Source: Selaginella tamariscina (Eukaryota; Streptophyta; Lycopodiopsida; Selaginellales; Selaginellaceae). From it: a stretch of DNA of 64,000 nt. Each line of letters starts with the position of its first letter. Positions within the stretch are counted from its first letter, which is position 1. The position numbers were made by a program, and so were the translations under genes. The notes under the pieces were generated by a model, which saw only the letters and a program-made list of their open reading frames with translations, was not told the DNA's origin and made no database searches. Shown piece by piece: positions 23,101-33,767 of this stretch. The stretch spans positions 92,476 to 156,475 of the forward strand of contig PUQB01000467.1 in assembly GCA_003024785.1 (NCBI GenBank), given 5' to 3'.

Positions 23101-24146
23101 TAGCTAGAGGAGACTGGACATATCAGGTACGAGCCATTAGTGCATTTAAAAGTGTGTGTGTGTGTGTGTTGTGAGAGAGAGAGAGAGAGAGAGATTATAT
23201 ATATGGAATGTAGGTCGGTTTAGAAGGTGAAGATCTGGAACTGTTTACACCAGAAGGCTCTCACAAGGTTAAATGGTTAACCTCAATCCCAAAGAATAAG
23301 CCTCTAACATGGTACAAGGTAAGGACACTAATATATATATTTTATTGCACGCATAATGTTAATATATTAATGTAAAACTTAATACTAGACATATTTCGAT
23401 GCTCCTGGTGGAAATGAGCCAGTTGCAATCGATCTAGCAAGTATGGGTAAAGGTCAAGCATGGGTTAACGGAGAAAGCATAGGAAGATTCTGGCCAGCAT
23501 ATACTGCAATTAACGTATGCCCTGATACGTGTGATTACCGTGGAGCCTATGACCAGGACGTGAAATGCTTAACTGGATGTGGTCAGCCTTCTCAACGCTG
23601 GTATACACTTCTTCATAGTTTGATAAAGAGTGTAGACATGATAAAATTCGATTATATATCAGGTATCATGTTCCTCGTTCATGGATAAAGCCAACAAAGA
23701 ACTTACTTGTAATGTTTGAAGAGATTGGTGGTGATCCATCGGGCATCGCATTTGTGACAAGATCAGACAACTCGATATGTGGGCGCGTATCCGAGTCATA
23801 TCCACCGCAGTTTTCTGATTGGACCAAGCGGATGTTCAAGCCAAAAGTGGACCTCGAATGTCCAAATGGTCAAGTTATTTCGAAGATAAGCTTTGCCAGC
23901 TTTGGAACTCCCCAAGGCACTTGTGGCAACTTTCACCAAGGCACCTGTCACTTGGATCGGACGTTAGACATTGTTCAAGAGGTACACCAAATCTTGTGTG
24001 TGTGTGAGAGAGAGAGTATGTGTACTAGTGTTACCTTTTATCAGGAATGTCTTGGGAAAGCACAGTGCTCTTTAGTTGTCTCTCAACTTGGAGATCCATG
24101 TCCCAGAGTGGAGAAGAGCTTGGCAGTTGAAGCAGCTTGTTCATAA
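20196..24146 (+). CDS. beta-galactosidase, GH35 family, with SUEL lectin tail
   Basis: Eighteen exons (20196-20375, 20735-20830, 20900-21012, 21084-21150, 21238-21330, 21388-21531, 21586-21674, 21749-21854, 21996-22083, 22140-22258, 22311-22472, 22532-22701, 22766-22964, 23016-23126, 23214-23318, 23389-23600, 23663-23981, 24045-24146) encode 824 residues without a frame break. A signal peptide is present ([18 protein letters not shown]), so it is secreted to the wall. GH35 signature [15 protein letters not shown] carries the acid/base Glu (about 187); nucleophile Glu is in WTESYTGW (about 256). YFGGTNFGR and the C-terminal galactose-binding SUEL domain ([18 protein letters not shown]) are present. 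Plant homologues trim beta-1,4-galactan and xyloglucan or AGP side chains. Intron 1 holds a decayed transposon copy; introns 2, 12 and 14 are GT-rich. Confidence 0.95.
20445..20717. mobile_element. decayed AT-rich inverted-repeat element in intron 1 (family copy C)
   Basis: The right end, read on the other strand, gives AGGAAAATTTCTCACTTTTA then TTTACACGTGTACCCC and TTTACATATATACCCTCC, the same pattern as the ends of the element at 1825-3002. The left end is weaker (GAGGAAGTTTTAAATTTACA). It makes intron 1 (20376-20734) the longest of the gene. Confidence 0.45.
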
Positions 24147-24213
24147 TCAAGTTTTAACTAAACACTCATAAAACGGTTTATTTCTAGCACATATACATAC
24201 ACATACATATACA

Positions 24214-24215
<2 letters not shown>

Positions 24216-24297
<82 letters not shown>
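24216..24297. repeat. palindromic (CT)n(AT)n(AG)n microsatellite between convergent genes
   Basis: A CT run (24216-24248), AT run (24249-24266) and AG run (24267-24297) form one near-perfect hairpin of about 40 bp per arm. It lies between the 3' ends of the beta-galactosidase (plus) and RCL1 (minus) genes. The same architecture recurs in the serpin intron at 33679-33767. Confidence 0.9.
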
Positions 24298-24300
<3 letters not shown>

Positions 24301-24349
24301 TTTAGTAACACAATGGCAACGACTAGGAGTAAATTAATGGAGCCAGCAG

Positions 24350-25746
24350 CTATGAAACCTTTCTGTATAGATTTTTGAAGCCGCTTCCAACACATGTAAG
24401 AATGACTGTGCCAGATGCAGGGTCAGCCTTGATATTGAACTGCACTCCTAGAAACTCTTTTATGTGTTGTAAAGTCTTGATGCTGTAAGGAGACAGCTTT
24501 CCAACTCTCACTTTAGAAACATCCTCTGGGCATATAGCGCATAGAATAAACAGCAACCCCTGTACATCAAAACACACATTGATATATGTCACACATAGAT
24601 ACACACGTACTTCAACTGACCTGGTGTGTTGAATCTACTACGCCTCCCTGCTTAATCTCTTGCAATAATGACACGGCTACTCGAGATCCCAAGTCCTCAG
24701 GCAGCTGAAGTTCTTTTGAAAGTGGAGCTGTACACTCAGCACTTATAAGGCAACCTGTCGTTGTTTCAGCTACTAATGATATTCCATAACCGGGAGACCT
24801 GTCAAACATATTATGGATATGAAAACAGTTAAACTGATATCATATACTCACTTGCCAGATTCTTGACCCGAGTAATGATCTGTGAAAATGTAGACATCTG
24901 GTAATAACTTGTTTAATACCCCACGAGCAGCATCCACCATTCGATTGGACATGTGCGGTGAAACTCTTGTGGAGTAAGCTACTCCTCGTACCCGCTTTAC
25001 CATTCCCTCGTCCACCCAAGTAACTGGCTGCAGCAATATACACATATATAATAAGTGAATTACAGACCAACTAGTAGAAACTGACCGTAAGACTGTTGAG
25101 CACGATTGGGATTTTTAGGAAAACTTCCCCTCCTCCGGAAGGAGGAGCTCCTCGAGCATTAATTTTGAGCTCAAGGCCTTCAATAGGAACTCCAAAACGC
25201 TTGAGCATCGGCAAAGTAGCTGTCCTGAAAGTGTCCACACACGGGTCCCTGCTATCATTTGTAACACCTATCAAAATAATACAAGGAAACAATACATAAA
25301 CGACGATTTACTAATATCTTATATATCTTACACACACACACACACAACCTTTCAATGTGATTGAAAGTGGTTTCTTTCCGAATAAGCCCAGAACCACAAG
25401 AGGCTCCAGAAAGTAGCCAATGCCTCTGCTTGTCCCGCAGTCATGAACAAGGCTACGCCCTCCAGCTAAAATGCCAGGTTTGTACCGCAGTCTGGTGCCT
25501 GTTACAATGTAATAGTATTATCTTCCGCACAGCTAAACCTGAATTACAACACTTACCAGTTTCATTGATCTCTATGATGCAGCCATTGCTGATTTTTTCA
25601 AGAAGCCGGAGCAGATTGGCCTCATAATCACACAAACCTGGAGCTTCATCCTCCACACGGATATCTTCGATCAGCAATGTCGATCCAGAGAGTGTCGCCA
25701 GCAGCAGCCGCTGCCGGAAATACTGTGCTCCTCGCAACCGCACCAT
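24350..25746 (-). CDS. RCL1: RNA 3'-terminal phosphate cyclase-like protein (RCL1)
   Basis: Six exons (25557-25746, 25349-25498, 25086-25267, 24852-25027, 24621-24798, 24350-24559) encode 361 residues, the usual length. Signatures: RLRYKPGILAGG, HDCGTSRGIGYFLEPL, the cyclase-family motif RGAPPSGGGEV and PGYGISLVAETTTG. RCL1 lacks cyclase activity; it binds the Bms1 GTPase and takes part in early pre-rRNA cleavage (A2 site) in the small-subunit processome. The adenylylated His of true RtcA cyclases is not evident, which supports the RCL1 call. The gene shares a 294-bp divergent intergenic segment with the HSP70-15-like gene. Confidence 0.94.
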
Positions 25747-26040
25747 GACAGATGAACCCTAAACCCACGAACCCTAGAATAGAATTGAAAAACAGAGTAT
25801 GTAGGGTTCCTAGAATTGAACTTCGGGTCTCTGAAAAGCGGGCTTTGTGTATTTTATAGGTCGAAATCTTCGAGATAGTTCTTGAGCGCATTATTGCCGA
25901 TCGATCTAGAGCTAATCTCCTCACAATCTGCTCGTAATCTGTTAAGAAAGAAGCAGGAAATCTCTGGATTAAAGCCGGGATTTTTGTGTTTTCAAGGGCG
26001 ACATTCCCATAGAAGCAAAGCAGGAAACTCTGCAGCAGAA
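25747..26040. promoter_or_regulatory. bidirectional promoter, RCL1 / HSP70-15-like
   Basis: A 294-bp gap between divergent start codons. It contains TTCGGGTCTCTGAA, TTTTATAGGTCGAAATCTTCGA-like sequence around 25853 and a TCGATCGATC-like motif near 25899. No perfect heat-shock element array (nGAAnnTTCn) was found; scattered GAA/TTC triplets at 25815-25880 could be weak ones. Shared use is inferred. Confidence 0.45.
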
Positions 26041-29000
26041 ATGGGTTGCATAGGGCTAGACTTCGGGAACGAGCATTGTAGAGTAGGCATTACCCGGCAG
26101 GGCGGGGTTGACATCCTACTAAACGAGGAATCCACACGGGAGACTCCATCCATGATCACATTCAGTGACAAGGAGCGGTTCATTGGTGCATCATCTGCGT
26201 CATCTGCAATGAGGAATCTCAAGAACACTGTGTGGCAGATAAAGCGTTTAATCGGAAAGAAATTTAAGGACCCCGAAGTGCAGGCCGATCTCAAGTTTTT
26301 GCCTTGCACGGTGACTGAGGGAAGAGATGGATGGCCTTTGATGCACGTACACTATCTTGGGGAGCACAGGACGTTCAGGCCCACTGAGCTGCTTGGTATG
26401 ATCTTTGCACATCTGAAGTCCATTGCATCGACAAACGCAAGAACACCTGTAAGTGAGTGTGTGATTGGCGTCCCTGCATTTATGAGTGATGTTCAACGAC
26501 GGGCTTATCTGGATGCTGCTGCCATTGCTGGTCTTAAGCCCCTGAAACTTTTACATGAGACCACTGCTGCTGCATTGTCTTATGGACTCTTCAAGACGGA
26601 CTTGCCTACCAATCAGGAGGTTTACATGGTGTTTGTTGATGTTGGGCATGCTCATACCCAGGTTGCTGTTGCTGGATTCAGAAAAGGCCAGGTATGTAGG
26701 CGTAGTGTGCGTGTGTATGTGGCTTGCACTGTTTCAGTAAGGTGGTCTGTCATTTGAAGACACACACATATTGTACACAAGTAGTTTGTGTATATAAGCA
26801 TTTATAATCCGAAGCTGAGTATTTCTTCATGCAGGTGAGGATATTAGCTTATGCATTTGATCGCTGCCTTGGTGGAAGGGACTTCGATGAGGTGTTATTC
26901 GACCATTTTGCAGCATATTTCTCCACAAAGTACAAGATGAAGATACGTTCTAACCAGAGAGCATGTCAGAGACTGCGAGTAGCTTGTGAGAAACTTAAAA
27001 AGATCCTGAGTGCTAATGCAGAAGCTCCAATTAGCATTGAGTGTCTCATGGACGAGAAAGACGTCAAAGGATACATGACCAGGGAGGAGTTCGAGAAGCT
27101 TTCAACACCTCTGTTGCATCGGATCAGGTACAATAACACACACACACACACACACACCAGCTGAGCTATAGATCGTAAACCCAGGCATGCGTGTGAGAGG
27201 GCAGTAGCGGACTCCGAGCTTGCACTAGATAACATATATGCAGTTGAAGTAATTGGTTCTGGATCGAGGATCCCCGCGATATCTAGAGTATTAGTTTCAG
27301 CATTTCAAAAGGAACCCAGCCGGACTTTGAATGCTAGTGAAAGTGTTGCTCGTGGTTGTGCTCTTCAAGGTGCCATGTTCAGTCCCACCACTTCCAGAGT
27401 TAAACAGTTCCAGGTGAAAGTTTAGTTGCCAGTTATTTAAATGTGTACATCTCTCTCTGCATATGTACATGTGATAGTATCTTTACCCTCTTCTCTCCTG
27501 TCTGTGTCTTTATATTCTTATAACAGACCACAATGTTAAGCTAGCTCTTATTGTTGTATATAACTAATATCTCCTTTCATCTTTTCACAGGTGAGTGACT
27601 ACTGGCTGTTTCCTATAGCTCTTAAGTGGACTGGACCTGCTGCCGTTAACGGTGATGAGAAAACAACGTCATCGGATAGGCCGTTTCTTCCCAACAATAT
27701 CGTCTTTCCGAGTGGAATATCCTTTCCTGTCACCAAGTTTATCACCTTTTGGAGCAGTGCTCCTACATTTGAGATTTGTGCTATATATGGAGATATGACT
27801 GATCTCCCAGAAAGCACTCCGAGATTATTTGCAACTTTCACGGTGTGTGTGTGTGTGTGTGTGTGTGTGACTATTTTATATGAAAGCCATTGATTAGCTA
27901 TATATGATATTTTCAGGTAGGACCAATGGACTACTGCGAGCCCGAGAAGGCACGGCTAAAACTTGCGATACATTTGAATGTACATGGTGTTTTGACGATA
28001 CCATCAGCTATTGTAAGAAGCTATACGTGCACACCTCTCTCTCTCTCTCTCTCCATGTATGTGTCGTGTGACAAATCAAATGTTCTCTGGGCAGCTGATA
28101 GAACATGGAGAAGAATCAGAAGATGTTCGTGTGATTGAAATAGCAACTAAGGAGCTATCACATTGGGAATTGGATAAGGCTGTCTTAAAGGAATACGAGA
28201 TGGAGTTTCAGGATCGTGTGACTGAAGAAACAAAAGAGGTGAAAAATGCATTGGAGGCTTTAGTATATGACATGAGGAACAAGGTACGTGCAAGGTCACA
28301 CACACACACAACGCACGCACTCGATTTTGTCAGTATTTGACTATCTGTAAGCTAATATAGTTTGATTAATTTGTTTACTTGGCAGTGTAATGGAAAACTA
28401 CAAGAATACGCAAACGAAGCGGAGAAAAACGATCTGTTGAAACGATTGCAAGATACTGAGACATGGTTGTACGAGGAAGGAGGTAATGAAACGAAAGGAG
28501 TATATTCTGCAAAGCTAAACGATCTAAAACAGGTAACATTTACTTTAACTCATCATTTAACATTGTATAAATAAGCTATTTATATTGATATGCTAATATA
28601 TGTAAATATCGTATAGAAAAACTTCTTGTGTATCAATATATATATATATATATACAGGATAACTTCTAACGGTTTTCCCATTTTATCCTTAAAGCATGTA
28701 AGTTTGCTTGAAGAAAGGCAAGCGGAGGAACATGCTCGTGAAGTTGCAATAACGGATATGTTGAACAAAATCATTGAGCTGCGGAGTGCAGCTACAGCTA
28801 AAGAAGATCGACTCCACAAATCTTATATTGATAAGGTATTTATAATAAGTATATTATGACGTTTTATCGCAAGTAAAACTTTTGTTAGGTGGTTCACGAG
28901 CTCCATCAAGCGGAGCAGTGGCTACAAGAAGTACTGCATCGTCAAGATCGTTTACCAAGATACAAGAAGCCAACCGTTTCAGCTTCAGAAATAAAGAGCA

Positions 29001-29096
29001 GGACTGAAGCCTTTGAAAGGTATGTATGTGTGTTAGGCTCTTCTGGATCCTCAATTGTATATTTGCAGACGTTGCACGTCGATTTTGTATGGGTGA
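26041..29096 (+). CDS. HSP110/Grp170-class chaperone, plant HSP70-14/15/16 type
   Basis: Ten exons (26041-26691, 26835-27127, 27185-27413, 27591-27842, 27917-28012, 28095-28283, 28386-28532, 28695-28835, 28889-29019, 29069-29096) encode 718 residues. The N-terminal ATPase domain shows GLDFGNEHCRVGI, NEESTRETPSMITF, CVIGVPAFMSDVQRRAYLDA and HETTAAALSYG, plus AFDRCLGGRDFDEVLF. The VIGSGSRIPAISRV segment closes the nucleotide-binding domain. After a beta domain, the C-terminal third is a charged helical bundle with WELDKAVLKEYEMEFQDRV and ETETWLYEEG-like sequence, typical of the HSP110 branch. HSP110s act as nucleotide-exchange factors for cytosolic HSP70 and hold unfolded protein. At 718 residues it is shorter than the 760-830 of seed-plant HSP70-14/15. 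Intron 4 begins directly with a (GT)n run. Confidence 0.93.
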
Positions 29097-29184
29097 GCTT
29101 ACAAAACGTTAGGTTTTGACAAAGCATCCTTTTATCTCGTACTACAGGTACATATTACGTATACTTAGCAACTTAAACTTGGGT

Positions 29185-31021
29185 TCACCACATACACGAG
29201 TACTGTCCTTGTTGAAACTGATGAGAGCAATCTGAATCCCTTACTACTATCTCCCTTCTAATGATGTTGGATATGAACTTGATGGCAGAATGACATTTGG
29301 AGCAAACATGGGAAATGTTAACAATGTAGATACGAGCACCTGGATCCGTGGATAGGATATACCACCATCTCACTGTGGTATACACCAACGTCCTCCTCCA
29401 GCGTTCCCCTGGCTACCTCCTTTGTGTCAGGTACATACCCTGCTTTCCTCATCTCATGGTTCAACCTTACTAGTTCATCTCTGATTTCTGGCTGCAGTGT
29501 TGCTACACTTTTGAACTCATACAACATGTTCTTTATCCCTACATAGCTTTCTCCGCCGGGCAGTTTTTTACAGCCTGTTCGTTGCATCCGTAATCTGACC
29601 CTGCTCACATCGTCCCATCTCCCAGCTTTTGCATATATGTTCAAGAGGATAATCAGTGCACGAGGATTGGCTGGTTCCAGCTTCTGGGCCAATTCTGATA
29701 CATGTTCTGCACGCTCCACACGTCCATGCTTTTGATATGAACTGAGTAGAGTGGTCCACACTATATAGTTCGGCTCAAACGGCATACTATGCACGAGTTC
29801 TTCAGCTTGGCTTACCCACCCGGCTCGTCCCAGTATGTCAATCATCCGTGCGAAGTGATCAAAGTGGGGAGTAATTCTGTGGTCCGTCTTCATCGACATG
29901 AAGAAGTTCCTTCCTTGATCAACAAGTCCGGTATGACTACAAGCATGCAACATGTTGTTGAAAGTAACAAAATCCAACTCCCATGATTCAATGCTCATCT
30001 CCGTGACGATCTGCAGTACCTCTCCGATATGCCCGTGTTGGGCATACCCTGCGACGAGCATGTTCCAGCAAACAAGGTCCTTGTTCTTTACCTTCTCGAA
30101 TGCAGCTCGTGCTTCCTGCATACGTCCGCAGCGGGAGTACATTGTCACTAGTGCAGTTGCCACTACCAGGTGAGTTTCTAATCCAACACTAATGACTCTC
30201 TGATGAAACGTTTGTCCTTCAGAGAGTGCACCTATTAAAGAGCAGGCGTCCAGCACCGCTGAGTATAGGTACTCGTTCGGTTTCATGCCCTCGAGTTCCA
30301 TCTTACGGAACATTTCGAGTGTGGACTTTCCCTCTCCCTGCTCACAGTATGCTGTGATCATGGCACCCCACGCTACCACGTCTCTATAGGGCATGTGCTC
30401 GAACACATTCCTGGCTTGTTCAACATTTCCACACTTGGAATACATATCAAGCAAACCAGTGGAGACAATTCTGGCATCTCCACGGCCTCCACGAGAAGCT
30501 GCTATATCCAGGTGAATCGCTCTGCCTGCCTCTAAATACTCAGACCCGAGTGCTCGGCAAGCACTCAGAGCTGCAGAGAAGATGAAGTTATCAGGCTTGA
30601 CATGTCCTTCATCCTTCATCTCTTTGTATACTTGGAGAGCATCTCTGTAGAAACTGTTTTCGAGATAGGCTAGGATCAAGATTGTCCATGAGTGGACATT
30701 CTTAATGGGTAAACTGTCAAATGCATTCTGGGCTTCCTGCAGTCTGTTGCATCGGCCATACATTTGGACAAGCAGGTTACACAAGAAGGTGTTGCTGTCG
30801 TACCCACGAGATTTCAGCTCAGAATGGATCCGCTTGCCTTGTAAGAAGCTCTTGCTGCTTCCACATCTTCTCAGTGCTTCAGCATAGCACTTGACAGTAA
30901 CGATATCCACCAATGCTTCTTGACCCGTGGTATTAACTTTGCATTTTAATGGTCGATGCCTTGTCCTGTCTCTCCTTAGTAGCGGCGACGAACTGCCGGA
31001 GTAGCTCCGAGGAGCATCCAT
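29185..31021 (-). CDS. PLS-class pentatricopeptide repeat protein with split DYW domain
   Basis: A single exon. ATG 31021 starts MDAPRSYSGSSSPLLRR, a likely organellar targeting region; the apparent upstream extension starts at GTG and is not used. About 12 PLS-type repeats follow (SWTILILAYLENSFYRDA, GDARIVSTGLLDMYSKCG, DVVAWGAMITAYCEQG, and others), then E1/E2 motifs (VWTTLLSSYQKHGR, ESYVGIKNMLYEFK) and the start of a DYW deaminase domain with zinc-ligand HSE of YHSE. The frame then stops at 29318. The rest of the DYW domain, with the second zinc motif CSKC, IKFIS and RREIVVRDS and ending SCMW, lies in the next frame down to 29185. A one-base surplus or the loss of a TA step at about 29360 explains it. 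DYW proteins carry out C-to-U editing of organelle RNA; the final DYW triplet is degenerate here. Confidence 0.9.
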
Positions 31022-31158
31022 GAAAAACCTCAACACAAGGTAATGTATGTTTTATTAGATCATCTAGCTCTTAACATATATTGAAATAAAGCTCTCTCTC
31101 TCTCTCACACACACACACGCGCGCCACACACACACTAGTCTAAACGCAGATTGTTTTT

Positions 31159-32577
31159 TCAGGGGTCCACCAAGATGATATTGAGATCCGGAAACTTGTC
31201 TCTGATGGCAGCTTTAATCCCAAGCCCAAGAGGTACAGGACCCTTATACCGTATATGACACTCTCCTTTGTCAGCATCAACACTAGCAAGCTCAACACTT
31301 CCACCATAGCCAACTACAGCAGCTCTCAACACATCAACCTGTCCATTCACACCCTGAAAGAAGAAGAAAGGACTTCTTAGTTTGCATAACTTGGGACGCA
31401 GTACTTACTTCAAATGTCAAAGCTGTGCTTGGTCTCTTCACATCAACCACCTCTTTAACGGCGTTCCCGAATTTCTCCCGTAGAACTCTCTCAATTCCCA
31501 TCTTCATTGTGGTGGTTGAACTGGAACAAGTCCCACATGCTCCTACAGAATTCATTCGTTATAAAAGGTATGTGGTTATGCATTCTCTCTCATAACACCA
31601 CGAAGTTGATACTGACCTTGAAGCTCCAGTGACACAATACCATTGTCAATGGAAACCACAGCAACATTACCACCATCAGCTACCAGATAAGGCCGGACCT
31701 CGTCAAGAACCTTGTCCACATTCTCCATGGTAAACTCGTAAGTCTCTGCTGAGTATAGTCCTCCACCATTCTGTTTAGCAAACGGACTCACTGGCTGCTC
31801 AACAGTTTCCATAGACTGGCCATCAATAACACTGTTCCAGTTATCCCCTTCAACAGCTTGTATCATCTTCAGTCTCCTCAGCTTAGAATCCTCGTCCTCT
31901 CCTTCTACATCATCATGTAAGTTCTCCCCCATTACCTTGCGAAGCTTGAGCTTCTTCTCCTCATATTCTTCCCTCTCTGTCTCAGACATCTTGGCATTGC
32001 TGATGCTCTTCCAGTCTTCATTTTCATCTGAGTTCCCCGGTGGAACCTCTTCAAGCTCGTCAATCCATCTCTGCCTCTCTTCTTCCAGCTTGTTCTTGGA
32101 TACAAGCTTCGGATCACTGAACAGCTTCACCCTCACAGAGGAACACGTTTCTTCCCCAAGTCGAGTTCTATGTGTCTTCAGTGAAAGAACCACATTTCTG
32201 GAGAATCCCACGTACTGAACGGCCTTGCAATTGTTGTACACTGCATACACTCCTGCAAACTTGAGTTTGTCTCTAGCTGACACATAGCTATCGAATTCTA
32301 ATACGGATGTACCATCGTCTTCGCCGTCTCTGCCCTGAAACCCCTTCGAATTGCCGCCTTCATGAACTTCTGCACCGGCTTCCCCATACAAGAATCCATG
32401 GAGTCCTGTATGACCATCTGGTACATTCTTGTCACTCACCACTCCGGACATGGACTGGAGTCCATCCGATTGAGTTCCTGCTGCGGTGATGCGTACCTGC
32501 CTGTGGGAATGTCTTCTTGGCGCTGCTGGAAGGAGCTCAGCCGCCCTAGTCACTCCGTATTTGCCGGCCAGGAGCAT
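31159..32577 (-). CDS. plastid NifU-like iron-sulfur scaffold with N-terminal GIY-YIG-like domain
   Basis: Three exons (31617-32577, 31409-31542, 31159-31353) encode 429 residues; the start is ATG 32577, since further in-frame extension begins at TTG. Residues 1-35 look like a transit peptide. A GIY-YIG-fold segment spans about 108-185 (KFAGVYAVYN, QYVGFSRNVVLSLKTHR), closely resembling the N-terminal domain of plastid GRXS16. An acidic linker follows, then NifU domain 1 (ENVDKVLDEVRPYLVADGGN) with the cluster-binding CGTC at about 323-326, and a second, degenerate NifU repeat without CxxC (VDVLRAAVVGYGGSVELASV), as in plant NFU1-3. NFU proteins pass [4Fe-4S] or [2Fe-2S] clusters to plastid targets. 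The fusion of a GIY-YIG domain to NFU is the unusual part. Confidence 0.88.
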
Positions 32578-32860
32578 CGTACTCCACAGGAAATCCTCTA
32601 TCTTGCAAAATATGACATCGTAAATGGACCTATATTCCAAGAATATTCATTTTACATTTTGAACATGTACATGTGTTGTTTTTCTATAAGATCACAATCA
32701 CGATATACCATGAATCTATCTTATACATTGACAAGACTAACACGAGAGAGATCGTGAGTTGTTCAAACTGCATATTATTTATGCAAGACCATAAGAAAAC
32801 ATATACTAGGATTTATCAAAAGGCATCTGCAGTAAGTGCGAAACAGTGAAGTAGACTAAG

Positions 32861-33677
32861 CTACTTAGTAGGATCCTCCACATGCCCAATGAAAAGAACA
32901 ATCCCAGTACCCTCCTCTTTAATGAGAAACATAAAAGGATGATCCGCAACAAAGTCCTGGGGCTCATCAAAGCGAATACTCTTCAGATTAACCACAACAG
33001 CAGTAGCAGCGGATGCCTCCGTCCCCTCCTCATTCACCTCCACAAACGCCTCATGGAACACGTCCGAGATAAACAAATCATCCTTTGAAGACCCCACAAT
33101 ACCCGAGAAATCCGCACGCATTGTAAATGCTAAGTCCATCCCAAGCTTCTTAAGCAGCTCCGGAACCTCGACACGCTTCGAGATCTTGAACTTGGGTAAC
33201 ATGAATTTCCCCACAGGAACTTCCTGGATACGTAGAAGCTTGTTCGTGATCGACTCTGCATTCTCCATCTTCTCAAGCATGCTCTTCAGCCCCTTCCTCT
33301 CTTTAGGAAGAAAAACATACATGGAGAATGTACGCGGATCTTTACCACGGCTATACGGCATCCTGAGTACCTTAAAGTCTCCGTGATCGGTTATATACTG
33401 TTTCTCTGTTGCTGTCATCATGGGTACCTGTATGCTTTCTCCGTTTGATAGATAGAATGTACCTTGTTTTGTGTCTGATGGATCGAACGGATTAAGCCAG
33501 GAGCCTTTGAAGTAGATTGCGTTTGCGAGGATTATCTTGCTCGTATTGTCCAGAGAGCCCTGGGGAAGGAGCTCCTCGATCTTGTTCTGTGTCTTTTTAG
33601 CCACCCATGAGTTTATCATCTTCCTGGCCTCCTCAACCTGCCAAAAGATCGAAACTATCAGAATTACAGCAAAGTTC

Positions 33678-33767
<90 letters not shown>

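Noticed and set aside
29789..30887. Plus-strand ORFs opposite the PPR gene
   Set aside because: Shadows of a strongly supported PPR coding strand; no independent features.
31022..31036. Longer PPR N-terminus (MLRFF start)
   Set aside because: That start is GTG, not ATG; ATG at 31021 gives a normal targeting sequence.
32578..32640. Longer NifU-like N-terminus
   Set aside because: The extension begins at TTG; ATG 32577 is followed by a good transit-like sequence.
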